From assembly GCF_002994745.2 (NCBI RefSeq), contig NC_037092.1, positions 81,140,824 through 81,204,823 on the forward strand: a DNA stretch of 64,000 nucleotides, given 5' to 3'. Shown here one piece after another: positions 53,245 through 64,000 of this stretch; position 1 is the first letter of the stretch; every line of letters begins with the position of its first letter. The notes beneath the pieces were generated by a model. That model was given only the letters and a program-made list of their open reading frames with translations, made no database searches and had not been told where the DNA came from. The position numbers and the translations under genes are program-made. The DNA comes from Rosa chinensis. Lineage: Eukaryota; Streptophyta; Magnoliopsida; Rosales; Rosaceae.

Positions 53245-56200
53245 CTACTTTGATGGAGGCACCCCTTCTTGATCATCGTCATCAGTTCCAAAATATCTAT
53301 CCCCAAACTCACCCATGCCAGGTACGACACGAAAGTCTTCATTCAGACCAGTTTCAATCTCAGATGTCACAATCTTTATTCTGGGGAAGCGTTTGCAGAC
53401 CACATGCACACCTTGAGGTGCCTGGTCAATTAATGTGCAACATAATGAGCCACTCTCATGCAGTCATGAAAAAAGTGTTGCCCAAAATTGAACTACTCAT
53501 TAGAAGAACTGGAAGCAGGAGAAAGACATAAACTTACAGATATGAGATTGAGAAATATGATGTTGGACTCTGGTACACCCTTCTTTAGAAGTAGAGAAAT
53601 AGCTTGAACAGCCGAATTACCTGAAGAAAAAGGTGTGATTGCTATGACACAAGTCTAATTCCACAAGATTTTAAACAATTTATAATTCTGATTATTTCTT
53701 CTTGTATTAGACGATAACAAATAATGGCCCTTGTAACCCAAACCACCAACTGAAAGCTGGTGGGGCATTTTCACAACAGAATACCCTGGCTTCCCTTCCT
53801 TTATCTTTGTTCTCAGCCCTTCATCCCTGGCTCTACCAAGAACCAGTTTTGGATTCATTCATTAGTGTAGTTGATATGCAGCATTCACAGTCCATAATCC
53901 ATATATTGACTATATATTGAAAAAAATAAAGCAAAAGCAAGAAAAGACAAACCTGTTCCCAAGATAGGATCCAACAGCAATACATGCCTCTCTGAAATGT
54001 CGTTGGGTAGCTTTTCATAAATTAGCTGTTCAGCAAGACCAAACAAATAGCTGGTCAGCACTTAAAGAATCAAGAACAATTGGGAAAACTGAAAAACAGG
54101 CAAGCGAATGTGTGTACATGAACCCCACAAGGGGTTGCAGGAGGGAGAGAGAGAGAGATGAGTGCAAACCTGCTGACCATTGTCACCTTCTCTATGAATA
54201 AGAATCTTGCCAATCTTGATACCTTTACAACATGCTCGCAAAGCATTCTCCATACTTTCACCACTGATATCAGGAGAATGGTAAGCATCCCATGAAACCA
54301 TACAGAAATTCATTTGAAAAACAAAATGTAATCAAACAAAAGAGAAACACAACATCAGTGCATGATGGATGGAGGACCACCTTGGTTCATTAAAACATGA
54401 AAGGTTGCATTTCAATCCAGATTAATTACTACCTAAGTATTTATATTAATCATTTGTTTTATAAACCAAGAATGCATCCCAGAGACAGTTTGTCCACTTG
54501 TAAAGAAAGCAGTGAGACAATAGTAGTAGAATAATCATGTATTCAGAGGAAACCAAATGCCTTAATAGGAAGGGATTTGTACCTCCTAATGACAGATACA
54601 CCGCATAACCTCTTACAAAAATCCACACCAATATACACGGACCCTGCACAAAGACCAAGAGAGATATGTTGTAGAAAAGACATAAGAAGCTTAGTGTTTG
54701 TAAGATGTCCAAATGAGCATCAACTTACCAGTTGGAGTGATGACCTGCTTTTCAGTAAAAGGTAGGTGTCCCAGGCCATGCTCAACAACCTGGTCAAAAT
54801 TCAATATTCTTGATGAGAGATCAAACAAATAAAAAGTGGCCCATACTACTGCTGACCTTAAAGAACCATATCAAATTATCCCTTTTGGCTCAAATGACGA
54901 AATACGTACCAAACGAATTAATCGGTCGGAATAGAAAACAAAATCATGCTTTGTTGTTTGAGAATCACGTATGAGGGTATGCATACCCCGTATCTGCACA
55001 AAACCAGAAGCAATTAATGGTGAGCCAAAAGCAAAAAGAAAAACAAAAAACATACAAAACAAACTTTGGAGCTTGAATGAATTTATTTAGAAAGGGATAC
55101 CTGAAAGGTTGAATGAATGACATATAAGTTAGGATATATTTTACAGAGGTCATGCTGACCAAGCTTAGTGCGGATATGTTGTACAATCAAATCAACAGCT
55201 ATGTGATTATCTCCACCACGAGGGATGATGATATCGGCATACTTCTTTGTAGGAAGAATAAAATCATCAAAAGCAGGCTTTACAAATTGTGAATACTGCA
55301 GCACCGAAGAAATATGCTGTAAGCATTAAAATGGTTACCCAATGCGTGAACATGGAACAAAGATAAGAGTAGTTAACAGAACCAAAACACACACATCCCC
55401 TTTAACACCCTTAATACTTCAAAAAATAAAAACATAAAAGGTAGAAGTACATAAAGGTCATTTACAAATTATTATCAAGTATATTTAAGAGTCCACACCC
55501 TGTCTTCCATATATTCTTATTTTCCAGTGAAAATAATCAAATGGAAAGTTGCAAACCTGATCAAGAACTGTACCAATATCCCTTCCCTTCTCAACCGTAT
55601 CACGCCTTATCCTCCTAGCCAACCGCACATCAGCATCTGCACTGAAAATTTTACAATGTGAAGTGGCCCAATTTAGTAACAATATGAAGTGGCAAACAGC
55701 ATTCTACTCATAGCAATAACCTACGATACAAAATTTTCACACAATTGACAATCAACAACCCTTGATCTCAAACAATTTATAAACCACAAAATTACTACAT
55801 CATGCTAAACCAGCAAAACTCTCGGCGACAGATTAAGTTAGAAAATAAACATAAAACCAAATCATATGTAATCAATTTCAAATGAGTATAATCAGAATTT
55901 AATTGTTATCAGTGGTAGTGGTTGACACAAGTTTTATCAATGCACTACAAGAACTTCTAAAGGTCAAAATGGTAAAAAGAAAATAATTGACCTGTATCAA
56001 CAAATATCTTCATATTCATCAACTCTCGGACACGAGGATCATGGAAAACAAGAATGCCTTCCAAAATTATGACATCCGAAGGGTTTACCTGTTAAGGAGA
56101 TTAAACCGTAAGGATTTTCAGTGTAAGATAGACATACGTGGTTTAACATGATCCTTTGCTAGAACAGCAATCCATTTATATGTTCATATGTATAATATCC

Positions 56201-57337
56201 CATAGAATTTCAAAACTTACCCTTCTAGCTGGAAACACATTATTTTTGTAACTTTTGAAATCATAGTTCGGAATATCTACTGCTTGCCCATGCTTCAACT
56301 TGTCCATATAAGATAATAGTTTCTCAGTGTCAAAAGCATCTGGATAATACAACAAAAAAATTAAATGAACACTAAGTAACAGAACCATCACAAAAAAAGA
56401 TCCAACCAGTATGTACAGAAGCTGTGAACATGGGTGACACGTGACTAAGAGGGTAGCACGACAATGTAATTGGCAGTGACGTATTCTGAACATTGAGCAA
56501 AATATAGGGAACACGATTGTTTTAGATTGCTGTACATGTGCAATTCAGCCAAAAAGATGCTACAGAAAACAAACTTGTGGAGCTACATAATAACGACACT
56601 GAGAGAACTAAAATCATGACATTACTACTCACTAGTTACCAGTTCAGTTCAGGGTCTCATATGATTCTAACATACCATTCATTTTGTTGATAGATAACAC
56701 AAAATTCAATATAAATCATGATAGTCTGTAGTTATTGTTTAATTTACATTCCTTAAACTTAAGTTGCAATATCCTCACCAGGATGGTCAAAGTTGTATTC
56801 ATGAACCCGTTTAAGTTCCTCGCTGGTCAGATTATGATAAAACGAGTCCTGTCATCCATGATAAGGTACATATCTTAAAGTATATACAGGATAAACAAAT
56901 AAGCCCCAAATCATGCAAGAAATACATTAGGAACTCTAGTTGATCACAAGAATTTACCTGGAGCATGGAAGCATTACCTGGTTAACAAGAACAACACGCT
57001 GATCATGAAGCTGCTGTATAATCATGTCACAAACCGTAGTCTTACCAGAAGCTGCCCCACCAGCAACCCCTGTCACAACATGGAGCAAAGCATGGCTCAT
57101 AAGAAAATCAAATAAACAAAAGGAACCTCCAATACCTTATTAGAAACAACGCATGCCCTAAACCATAGACCAATACTTGCCAATAACAAAAGGCTGCTTA
57201 TGCATGTTTTCATTTGCTGAGGTTGTCGGTTGCTCAATCTTCAGTCTTTGGTGCAAACCATCCATGTGAAATCCAGAAAAATGAACCCCCGAGGAGGCCT
57301 CTATCATATCCACAACTGAATTTGAACCCATAAGCAT
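53245..57337 (-). CDS. UKL: Uridine kinase / uracil phosphoribosyltransferase (UKL type), 14 coding exons
   Basis: Coding exons (minus): 57337-57181, 57069-56978, 56848-56779, 56339-56221, 56088-55992, 55636-55557, 55295-55101, 54993-54910, 54789-54729, 54643-54583, 54263-54170, 54025-53953, 53620-53538, 53421-53245. Phases fit throughout, giving 480 residues. The N-terminal half is a uridine kinase: P-loop [13 protein letters not shown] at 53-65, [12 protein letters not shown], then [10 protein letters not shown]. The C-terminal half is a UPRT-like domain: [10 protein letters not shown], the PRPP-loop-like [13 protein letters not shown], and a C-terminal [15 protein letters not shown]. Such proteins salvage uridine and uracil to UMP; in several plant relatives only the kinase half is shown to be active. 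A second in-frame Met is at 57331. Intron 1 after the first coding exon starts GC (ATTG|gcaagt). A 5' untranslated exon is at about 58300-58385. Confidence 0.92.
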
Positions 57338-58299
57338 AGACCTACAGAGGAACAGGGAAAGAATATGCATTAGAATACGAAAGGACGGAATCAACCAAAT
57401 TTCCTGATCATATAAGCTAATAAAATCAAATGGCCAATTTTGTCGAGTTTGGCAAAGTTACCAGGTCTAATCATTCAACCCTACCTTGGCAAGAGGTTTT
57501 AATCAAGCAATATTGAAATCAAATTCGGCTCTAGGCAAGAGGTACATCTATTATTTAGCTTCCTAAAGTCTATAACGACAAGTTTATGGTAAAGCATCCT
57601 TGGAGACGTTTTCAGGAAATGCTAGAAAAAGAATGCTATTTATTAACTCTATGTGTTTATCTACAACAAGACACTACTTCCACTTCAAAAGAGCTCGAAA
57701 GCAAAAGTCTTGATCAAAGCAAACAACGATCCGAATACACTATAAAAAAAGACCTCAGTGACGATCTCCATACATATGCTAAATATCCAAATACAGATAA
57801 AAGCAACACCACATTCGCACGCACCACACACTCCTTTTATGTTCCGTGTATCATCCACGTTCCAGAAACAAAACAACTCACGAAACAATCAGATAGATTC
57901 CGAATCACAACGACACCGAAAAGCCTGATTCATTGCATGCCATCAATCACACCGAAACCGGCACAAGTAACTCTACAAAACTCACAGCTTCATCATTTCC
58001 ACAATGACACTCTCCATTCCATGTATCACTTACATCATACAACAACAACAACAAGAACAAGACGAAGCTAGCAAAGCAAAATGAAATAGAGTAATCTCCT
58101 TGCAAACACGAAGCATTGGTAAACAGTAATCAATTCCGAGATCCAATGTGCATAAACGAAAGAATCAAAATTCCACGCACAGTAGCGAAACCTTGCGGAT
58201 CAAAAATTTTGAATACAAAAAAAATTTCGAATTTAGATTCCGTAGCAGAGAAATCAAATAGAGGAATCTACCAAACTGCATTAGGCAATGAACACGTAC

Positions 58300-58385
58300 C
58301 GGAATTCTCCAGAGAGAGAGAGAGAGAGAGTCCAACGCAGAATGTTTCGAAGAAATTTGTGTAGAGAGAGAAAGTGATGAGGCTG
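58300..58385 (-). other. 5' untranslated exon of the uridine kinase gene
   Basis: The minus-strand donor ttccg|gtacgt at 58299/58300 pairs with the acceptor ctgtag at 57342. The exon includes a (CT)n tract at about 58311-58330, as often found in plant leaders. Confidence 0.6.
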
Positions 58386-58406
58386 ATACAGACGGATCCG
58401 ACGGGT

Positions 58407-58413
58407 TTATATA
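58407..58413 (-). promoter_or_regulatory. TATA box of the uridine kinase gene
   Basis: Minus strand actatataaaccc, about 25-30 bp upstream of the presumed transcription start. Confidence 0.65.
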
Positions 58414-59379
58414 GTGGAGCCGTAGGTGAGGGAGACCTCGCACCGTAGTGGAAGGGGGCTTAATTTACTATCGTGGGCCTCGGTTTTCTGGAAATTACGT
58501 CCGCGGGCCACCGCTCTTGTTCTTTGATATTTGTGGGACGTCAGACTGAGCTGTCCTGCGTGGCACTGAATCAGAGGTGGGACCCGCGCTTTTTAGGCGA
58601 TGTCTATTAGAGGAGGAACCATTGCATGTGTTGACAACGCACGGTAATTGCGGTATTCTTGTCTAGAATAAGAATTTTCAAGCAAAATCAATATCAATGA
58701 CTTTTCTTTTAATCAAGATGGGTAGGGTGAGAATGATTTTGTCAATCAAGATGGGTGGTTTGGTTTGTGTGATTACATCAAAACTAAGCCTTATTTACTT
58801 CATCGGACTTACATTTTTCGCAGTTTTTCGAACGAGCAACACATCTTACATTTTTTCGTAGTTTTTCGAACAAGCAAGACAACTGTAAATCATGCAGAAA
58901 TACTAAATCATGCACGCAAACAGCTGTAAATCATGCAAAAATATGACGTGATAAAAATCCAATTGTAAGTCACTTTATTATATTGTCGAGACGTGAAACA
59001 ACTTTCTGAACATGCAGTGAGAATTTAACATTTGTCATGTAAATTGACATTCTTGATCAAGCAGTACGTGACATGATAAGACATAAAACACTGTATTACA
59101 TTTTTGTGGCGTGAAACGACAAGTCCAACATACAATATAAATTTAAATTGCGTCACAATATCTGTAACAAATCAAACGAGTTTCGTTCATGCAAAATGCG
59201 ATATAATAAAGTATTGGAAACTTCATTGCACACTCATAAATTTTTTTTAAAACACAACAAAAGTTTATTATTTATCACAAAACCCTTATTTTGAATCACA
59301 ATTAAAGAAGTTTCCTAATTTGAGACATAGTCATAGTTCATAAACAAAATTTTATTGATTAAGAAAAAACACTTAAGTG
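58414..59379. other. Upstream region of the uridine kinase gene; no gene seen
   Basis: The first 200 bp is GC-richer promoter-proximal DNA; the rest is AT-rich. Short repeats of gtaaatcatgca type occur at 58,890-58,940. Confidence 0.45.
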
Positions 59380-60230
59380 GATTTTTTTTTTTCCGACTAA
59401 AGAAGAGAAGAATTACAACGAAAAACCTCTTTCACAACCTATAGGTAGATTATCAAAGTCATGAGCATGACAAGCTGTAAAGAGTAAGGAATTTCTCCAA
59501 GCATTTATAGTAGAACTATGACCACTATTAGAAATAGCATCGGCAAGGAAGTTGATTTCTTAGTTAATGTGCCTAATCTGGGAACTCTGAAGTGGGTTCC
59601 CCAACTAAACTATACATATGAGGATGAATTATATCCGCCATGGGGTCAAGAAATAATTTAAAAAAAAACTATCAAATAGAAGTTTTGAGTCTCCTTCAAC
59701 CTCCAATTTTGTAAAACTATGGATGATGACAGTATGAAGCCTAACTCTTAGAGCAACTCCAACAGCTTCTATATATTTTGATTTTTCTCTATTTTAGGGA
59801 AAAATGAGCCTCTTTGCTCCAACAGATTCCCTATAATTATCTCCATTTTAGGGATAGTGAGGAAAGAGAAAACAAAATTCTCTAAATTTACAGCAATCTC
59901 TAAAATTTTAAGGAAGATTATGGAGATTTTAGAGATTGATGTAAAATAGAGAATCTATTGGAATTGGGGATGAAAATTTGTTTAAAGTTTTGACTTTTGC
60001 TTCCCTATAATATAAAAAATATTGGGAAACTGTTTGAGTTGCTCTTACAAGTTATGAAGGTCAAAACATCAATTATTCCTAAATGTTTGTGGCAGCCATA
60101 ATTAGATTACCACGATCGTCTCTAAACACAAACCACCAGCACTACGATGATAAGCATTAACTGAGTCATCAAAATTTATTTAAAAAATTCAATAGTAGGA
60201 GGCTGCCATTCTCTCATTTTATTACACTAA
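59380..60230 (-). pseudogene. LINE RNase H relic split by a MITE
   Basis: Read on the minus strand, INFDDSVNAYHRSAGGLCLE (upstream, about 60,170-60,100) matches the opening KVNFDGS-type motif of the domain. RLHTVIIHSFTKLEVEGDSK (about 59,750-59,690) matches its middle, beyond the MITE at 59751-60044. A T-run at 59380-59391 is the A-tail. Stops are present in both parts. Confidence 0.7.
59751..60044. mobile_element. Tourist/Harbinger-type MITE inside a LINE relic
   Basis: Starts gagcaactccaacag and ends ctgtttgagttgctc, inverted repeats. TTA flanks both sides (59748-59750, 60045-60047). The 294-bp body contains ccctataat and ttttagggaa repeats in opposite orientations. Its ends resemble those of the MITE at 4523-4784. 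Confidence 0.85.
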
Positions 60231-60878
60231 AGAAGACTAATCCATTTATGATACGTACTAGTTTGTGGAAAACCGTAATCTACAGAGATTTCATTTTTTA
60301 TTGCCAATGAAAGAAAATCAAAGGAAGTTACTTATTATAAAACTAGATGTGACAGTGAAAGAGAAACAAATAAAACTTTCCTTTTCTTTTGCAACAGTTA
60401 ATAAAAATTTATATAATCAATTAAGTCTGTAACTCATGAAGCATTTTGTGGGAAACTCATTGTTCAAACAAGTTTTTCTTAAGATCGTCCATTTTCAGAT
60501 CTACTCTAAAGTATTTTTATACTGTTTATATATTTACCAAGACATTGTGTTTTGTTTGCGTTAAAACAAAAACAAAACACTTTCGAATGTAACCTTGCCT
60601 TCTTTCGGAACTATTACAATGATACAAATACTTAAGAAAATCTGTTGCCGACATTTTTCTTTTGAAAAAAGAGACACACTTTCTACGACTAATGGATAAG
60701 CATAAATCAATTTCAAAATTTGAGAGAACTTACAAATTATGTCATTTTCATCTGCCTTGATAAATATGAAGAAAATGAGATTGATAGCAGAATGTCATAT
60801 GCTTTTGTTGCTTTCTTCTTCTTTTAGAGCACTAATACAATTTGATGGCACTTTTAATTCAAAATAGGACAATTTTTA
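60231..60878. other. No gene seen
   Basis: AT-rich intergenic DNA. Confidence 0.45.
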
Positions 60879-61241
60879 GGATGAACGAGCATATTCACTC
60901 CCGTTGTCGATTAACATATTTTTACTTAATAAATTTATAATCCAACGGTCTATATCCTAAATTATCCTTTAAAGATCATCTCTGTAAAAAATCAATCGAA
61001 TCGGAAATAATTTAATTATCTAATTGAATCAAACAAATAGATGGTTCTAACAACACTTATTACAATTATGATGAACCGTCCATGTATTTCATAGAAATGA
61101 ATACCTAAAAGGTATTTAATTTGATTGATTTTTTAAAGAGCTAATCTTTGTATTACATTATACAACATAAATGGTTTGATTAGAAAATTATAAAGTTATT
61201 ATGCGTTAATTGCAAGAGATGATGAATATGCTCATTCACCC
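60879..61241. mobile_element. MITE with 25-bp inverted ends
   Basis: ggatgaacgagcatattcac at the left matches the reverse complement of gatgaatatgctcattcacc at the right. The repeat continues weakly to gttgtcgattaac/gttaattgcaag. TA flanks both sides; no longer duplication is evident. Confidence 0.65.
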
Positions 61242-61243
61242 TA

Positions 61244-62220
61244 GAGGTGAAACTAAGAATTGTTTTTCAAATGATATATGTTGCCTTTAAAAACAGAGAT
61301 CCGGACTAATTACAATCTTTCCTTTATATTAATACTTTACCATGATCAAAAAGTTATATACCTCAAGAAAAGATTTATAGAACTGCATGTAGTTGGCTGG
61401 GGACCTTATGTGAAAGGAGAAAACGAAAGTTAATAACTTTCTTTTAAAAGTCACTCGCAGCTTAGGTAATTGTTGTGTGTATCTTGTGTTTAATGATAGT
61501 TTGGAAATACGATACAATGGTCCATATACACTAAAATAACCAATAAACGACGCTGTTCATTTTTGTCAGAATCATGCACACTCCTTAGAGAGTAAATGGA
61601 GTCATCATCGTCTTCTTTGATTGGTATTGATGATTCTTAATTTGGAGCAATCACTTATCTTCTCTTCGACTCATTCTCTCCACAACTCCGCCTGCGTCTT
61701 GACTAGAAGAATTAGTCAAACTTCTTGTCTTGATTATAATGTATAATGCCAGGAAGTTGTTACTACTTGTTCCTCCTGATAACTTTTTTCTGTTGTTCTA
61801 TTTAGCAGTCATTTTCATACACATATTGGCATGTGTTTTAACGGACTATAATTTTGAACATTATCGTTAAAACCACTTACAGTCTTACACATAGCATCTA
61901 TGAGGATAAGTACTATCAATTTGTAAGGTAGATGGTGTGAGATAAATGATATCAATAATATATATATATGTTACATTATTGAATATATAAATGATTTTGA
62001 TTTGGAAAAATTTTATAATATGTTAACCAGTTAATGTATTTTCAACAAGAACTTTTTCTTAGTTAGCACATAAGTCATTAAAGTGATAAATATTACATGA
62101 ATTAGAACATAGATAAAAAAATATTAAGATACTATAGTGTCTTACCCCGATTTGCATATATAATATAATTTACAAATACAATGAATATGCTTATATGCGT
62201 ACACAAAGGAAGAAAGGGTT
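61244..62220. other. No gene seen
   Basis: AT-rich intergenic DNA with an AT microsatellite near 61,960. Confidence 0.45.
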
Positions 62221-62226
62221 TGCTTT

Positions 62227-62281
62227 CTTCAATAGATAGCAGTGATGACTTCAATAGATAGCAGTGATGACTTCAATAGAA
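62227..62281 (+). repeat. 22-bp tandem repeat
   Basis: ttcaatagatagcagtgatga is present twice plus a partial third copy. Confidence 0.85.
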
Positions 62282-62289
62282 AGGGTTTG

Positions 62290-62830
62290 TCTCCTGCTGC
62301 CGTGTAGTGGCGTTTGAAACCAAGCCTGAAGGACGGAGTTGATGGGTTTCTTAGGGAGTTTGTCGTTGAAGTGGTGGGGATCTCAGGAGCTAGTGAGGAG
62401 GAAGGAACGTCTCTTATTTCTTTGTGGTAGGTGGGCGACGACCCTTCATCATTGTTACTGTTTTGTACTGTTGGGGTCTGCAAAGTTTGCGGGCGTCGGT
62501 GTGTGTGCATCATTGGCGAGGGAACAAGGTCATCGGTGTTTGTAATTTTGTGCCTGAGGTTGTCAGGGTGGACCAGATTATTTTAGATAGAAGGAAACCT
62601 TCTGTACAACAAGACGGTTGGAATGGCGGAGGGACGCGTCTGATCACTAGAGAAGTTTCTGGACGTTCATGGGGCAGGTTTGGGACAGATCATTTGGGCC
62701 TGGGCCCGATCCGATCCATCTCTCTTATTTCTTGGGCCGGATCAGTTGTTAAGGAGGGGTTTGGGTTTTGGCTTGGGTCAATAAGCTTGTACTCTAAATC
62801 CTTTTCATTGCTATTCTGATTTTTTTCACT
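62290..62830 (+). mobile_element. Retroposon-like GC-rich block (possible copy 5)
   Basis: gatcatttgggcctgggccc and gggtttgggttttggcttgg have the character of the other short retroposons. The plus-strand frame at 62424-62819 has no domain. Ends and duplication were not found. Confidence 0.35.
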
Positions 62831-63112
62831 TTTGAAAGCGACTATTTTGATGATGAAAGATCCACAGACCATAGTTGGTTCCATTCCTTTTTCATGGCTG
62901 GGTCTGATAATTGGCTTCTAAATGCAACATCATGTACCATTAATCCATTATTATCAAATCTCTTCCTGGCCAACGGCCCAACAGAGCTGAGAACTTAACC
63001 ATATGAAAATCAGAAAGACCATCTTTGAGGAACTAGTCGTCGGTGGGTCTCTTCATATTGCATGTACTGATCTCTTTCACTCAAACTACGTACCGATCTC
63101 TTTAAAGTAGGG

Positions 63113-63350
63113 CTGGACTCGGGTCGGTTCTTCAATTTCAAGGACTGAACCCGGAACCGGAACCGACAACTGATTATCGGTTCGGGTTTGCTGTTTTTTG
63201 TATCAAGAACCGATATAGAACCGAACCGACCATGCTCCGGTCAGTTCCCCGGTTTTTTGGTTCCAAACTCAGATCAGTTCCATGATTGGTTTCTCAGATT
63301 TTCGGTTCAAAACTCAGATCGGTTCCAAACTCGGTTCCTCGGTTTTTCCA
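63113..63350. mobile_element. Start of a hAT-like element
   Basis: tagggctggactcgggtcgg begins like the 3864 element (taggggtgggc), followed by many ggttcggtt/gaaccgaacc units. The opposite end is not found and may lie outside the window. Confidence 0.45.
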
Positions 63351-64000
63351 TATAGAAACATTGCTTTTCAGCCGTTTCTAGTTTCTAGTTTTCCTGATTT
63401 CCATACATACATTTAAATGATTCAATATATCACAATCTATTCACTCATTCAAACTCAAAACAGTATCTACAATCTACATATTCAACAATCTACATATTCA
63501 ACAATCAACATCAACATAACAAATTAGCAATTTCCTGCAAACTTCCAAACTGTCAAAGCATGAAAGTGATAAAAGCATTAAACTATCAAACAATCAAAAC
63601 TCTCAAACTGTCAAACACAAACACTCAAGCACTTTCCAGCAATACAACTACAAACTCAAAGTCTGCAAACAGCAGAACTGCAATAATACACATTTCCATC
63701 AATACAACTACAAACTCAAAGTTTCACATGCATAAACTGCAAATCCAAAGTCTCACATGCAGCAAATAAAAATAAACAATAAACTGTCCAATTTGAACAA
63801 TGCAACTGCATCAATTTGCAGCAAACTAAAATACTGAAAGTCTGAAACTGAGCAATTCAAAGTCTCAAATTGAAACAAATAACCTAAAATTGAAATAGTC
63901 CATGAATATTTCATCAAGGTGCACAACTGCAAACATATTTCCAGCAAAGCTTCCTCTTCCTCAATGCAACAACCCAACAATGCTTCCAGCCTTCCATCAA
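63351..64000. repeat. Low-complexity DNA with short direct repeats
   Basis: aatacaactacaaactcaaa is repeated at about 63,642 and 63,702, and caaagtctcacatgcag-like units follow. It may be the interior of the hAT-like element. No gene seen. Confidence 0.4.

Noticed and set aside
57586..58071. 161-codon plus-strand Thr/His-rich frame
   Set aside because: It lies in the 5' untranslated intron of the uridine kinase gene on the other strand and has no recognisable domain.

Overview
The window looks like nuclear DNA from a flowering plant, and a eudicot is most likely. It is AT-rich, its genes have short exons and GT-AG introns (plus two apparent GC-AG introns), and most intergenic space is plant transposable elements: Copia, LINEs, CACTA, hAT, Harbinger and Mutator-like MITEs, and tRNA-type SINEs. 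The repeat families recall Rosaceae, but that is an impression, not something I could test.

Layout. 0-3 kb: a LINE tail, a complete 1.2 kb retroposon with a perfect 17-bp target duplication, and a fold-back MITE. 3.5-24.4 kb: a locally duplicated array of a small heavy-metal-associated (HMA/HIPP-type) gene, all on the minus strand. Copy A is readable but has an 8.7 kb second intron holding a hAT element, a Harbinger-type MITE and a 7.4 kb Copia element. Copy C is a remnant. Copy B keeps the C-terminal CaaX box but is frameshifted. Several MITEs and a hAT element with a perfect 8-bp duplication lie between the copies. 24.6-27 kb: retroposon, SINE and LINE remnants.

27-34 kb: an NDR1/HIN1-like membrane protein gene (+) converges on a plastid SufE-BolA gene (-). 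Beyond lie a MITE, a probable solo LTR and the last two exons of an unidentified gene. 34-46 kb: repeat-rich, with CACTA pieces, a LINE that kept ORF1 but lost ORF2, two complete 1.0-1.1 kb retroposons with perfect 15-bp and 18-bp duplications, and a Harbinger-type MITE.

46-58.4 kb: the gene-rich part. It holds a seven-exon patatin-like lipid acyl hydrolase (+), a four-exon cytosolic fructose-bisphosphate aldolase (-) and a uridine kinase/uracil phosphoribosyltransferase gene with 14 coding exons (-). Exon boundaries were read by eye and checked by phase arithmetic. 58.4-64 kb: intergenic, with a LINE RNase H relic split by a MITE, another MITE and the start of a hAT-like element.

The genes are ordinary plant housekeeping or defence genes and do not form one pathway. 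The most unusual structures are the Copia element (near-identical LTRs, intact gag, ruined pol), the complementary decay of the two HMA paralogues, and the short retroposons with perfect target duplications and no reverse transcriptase.
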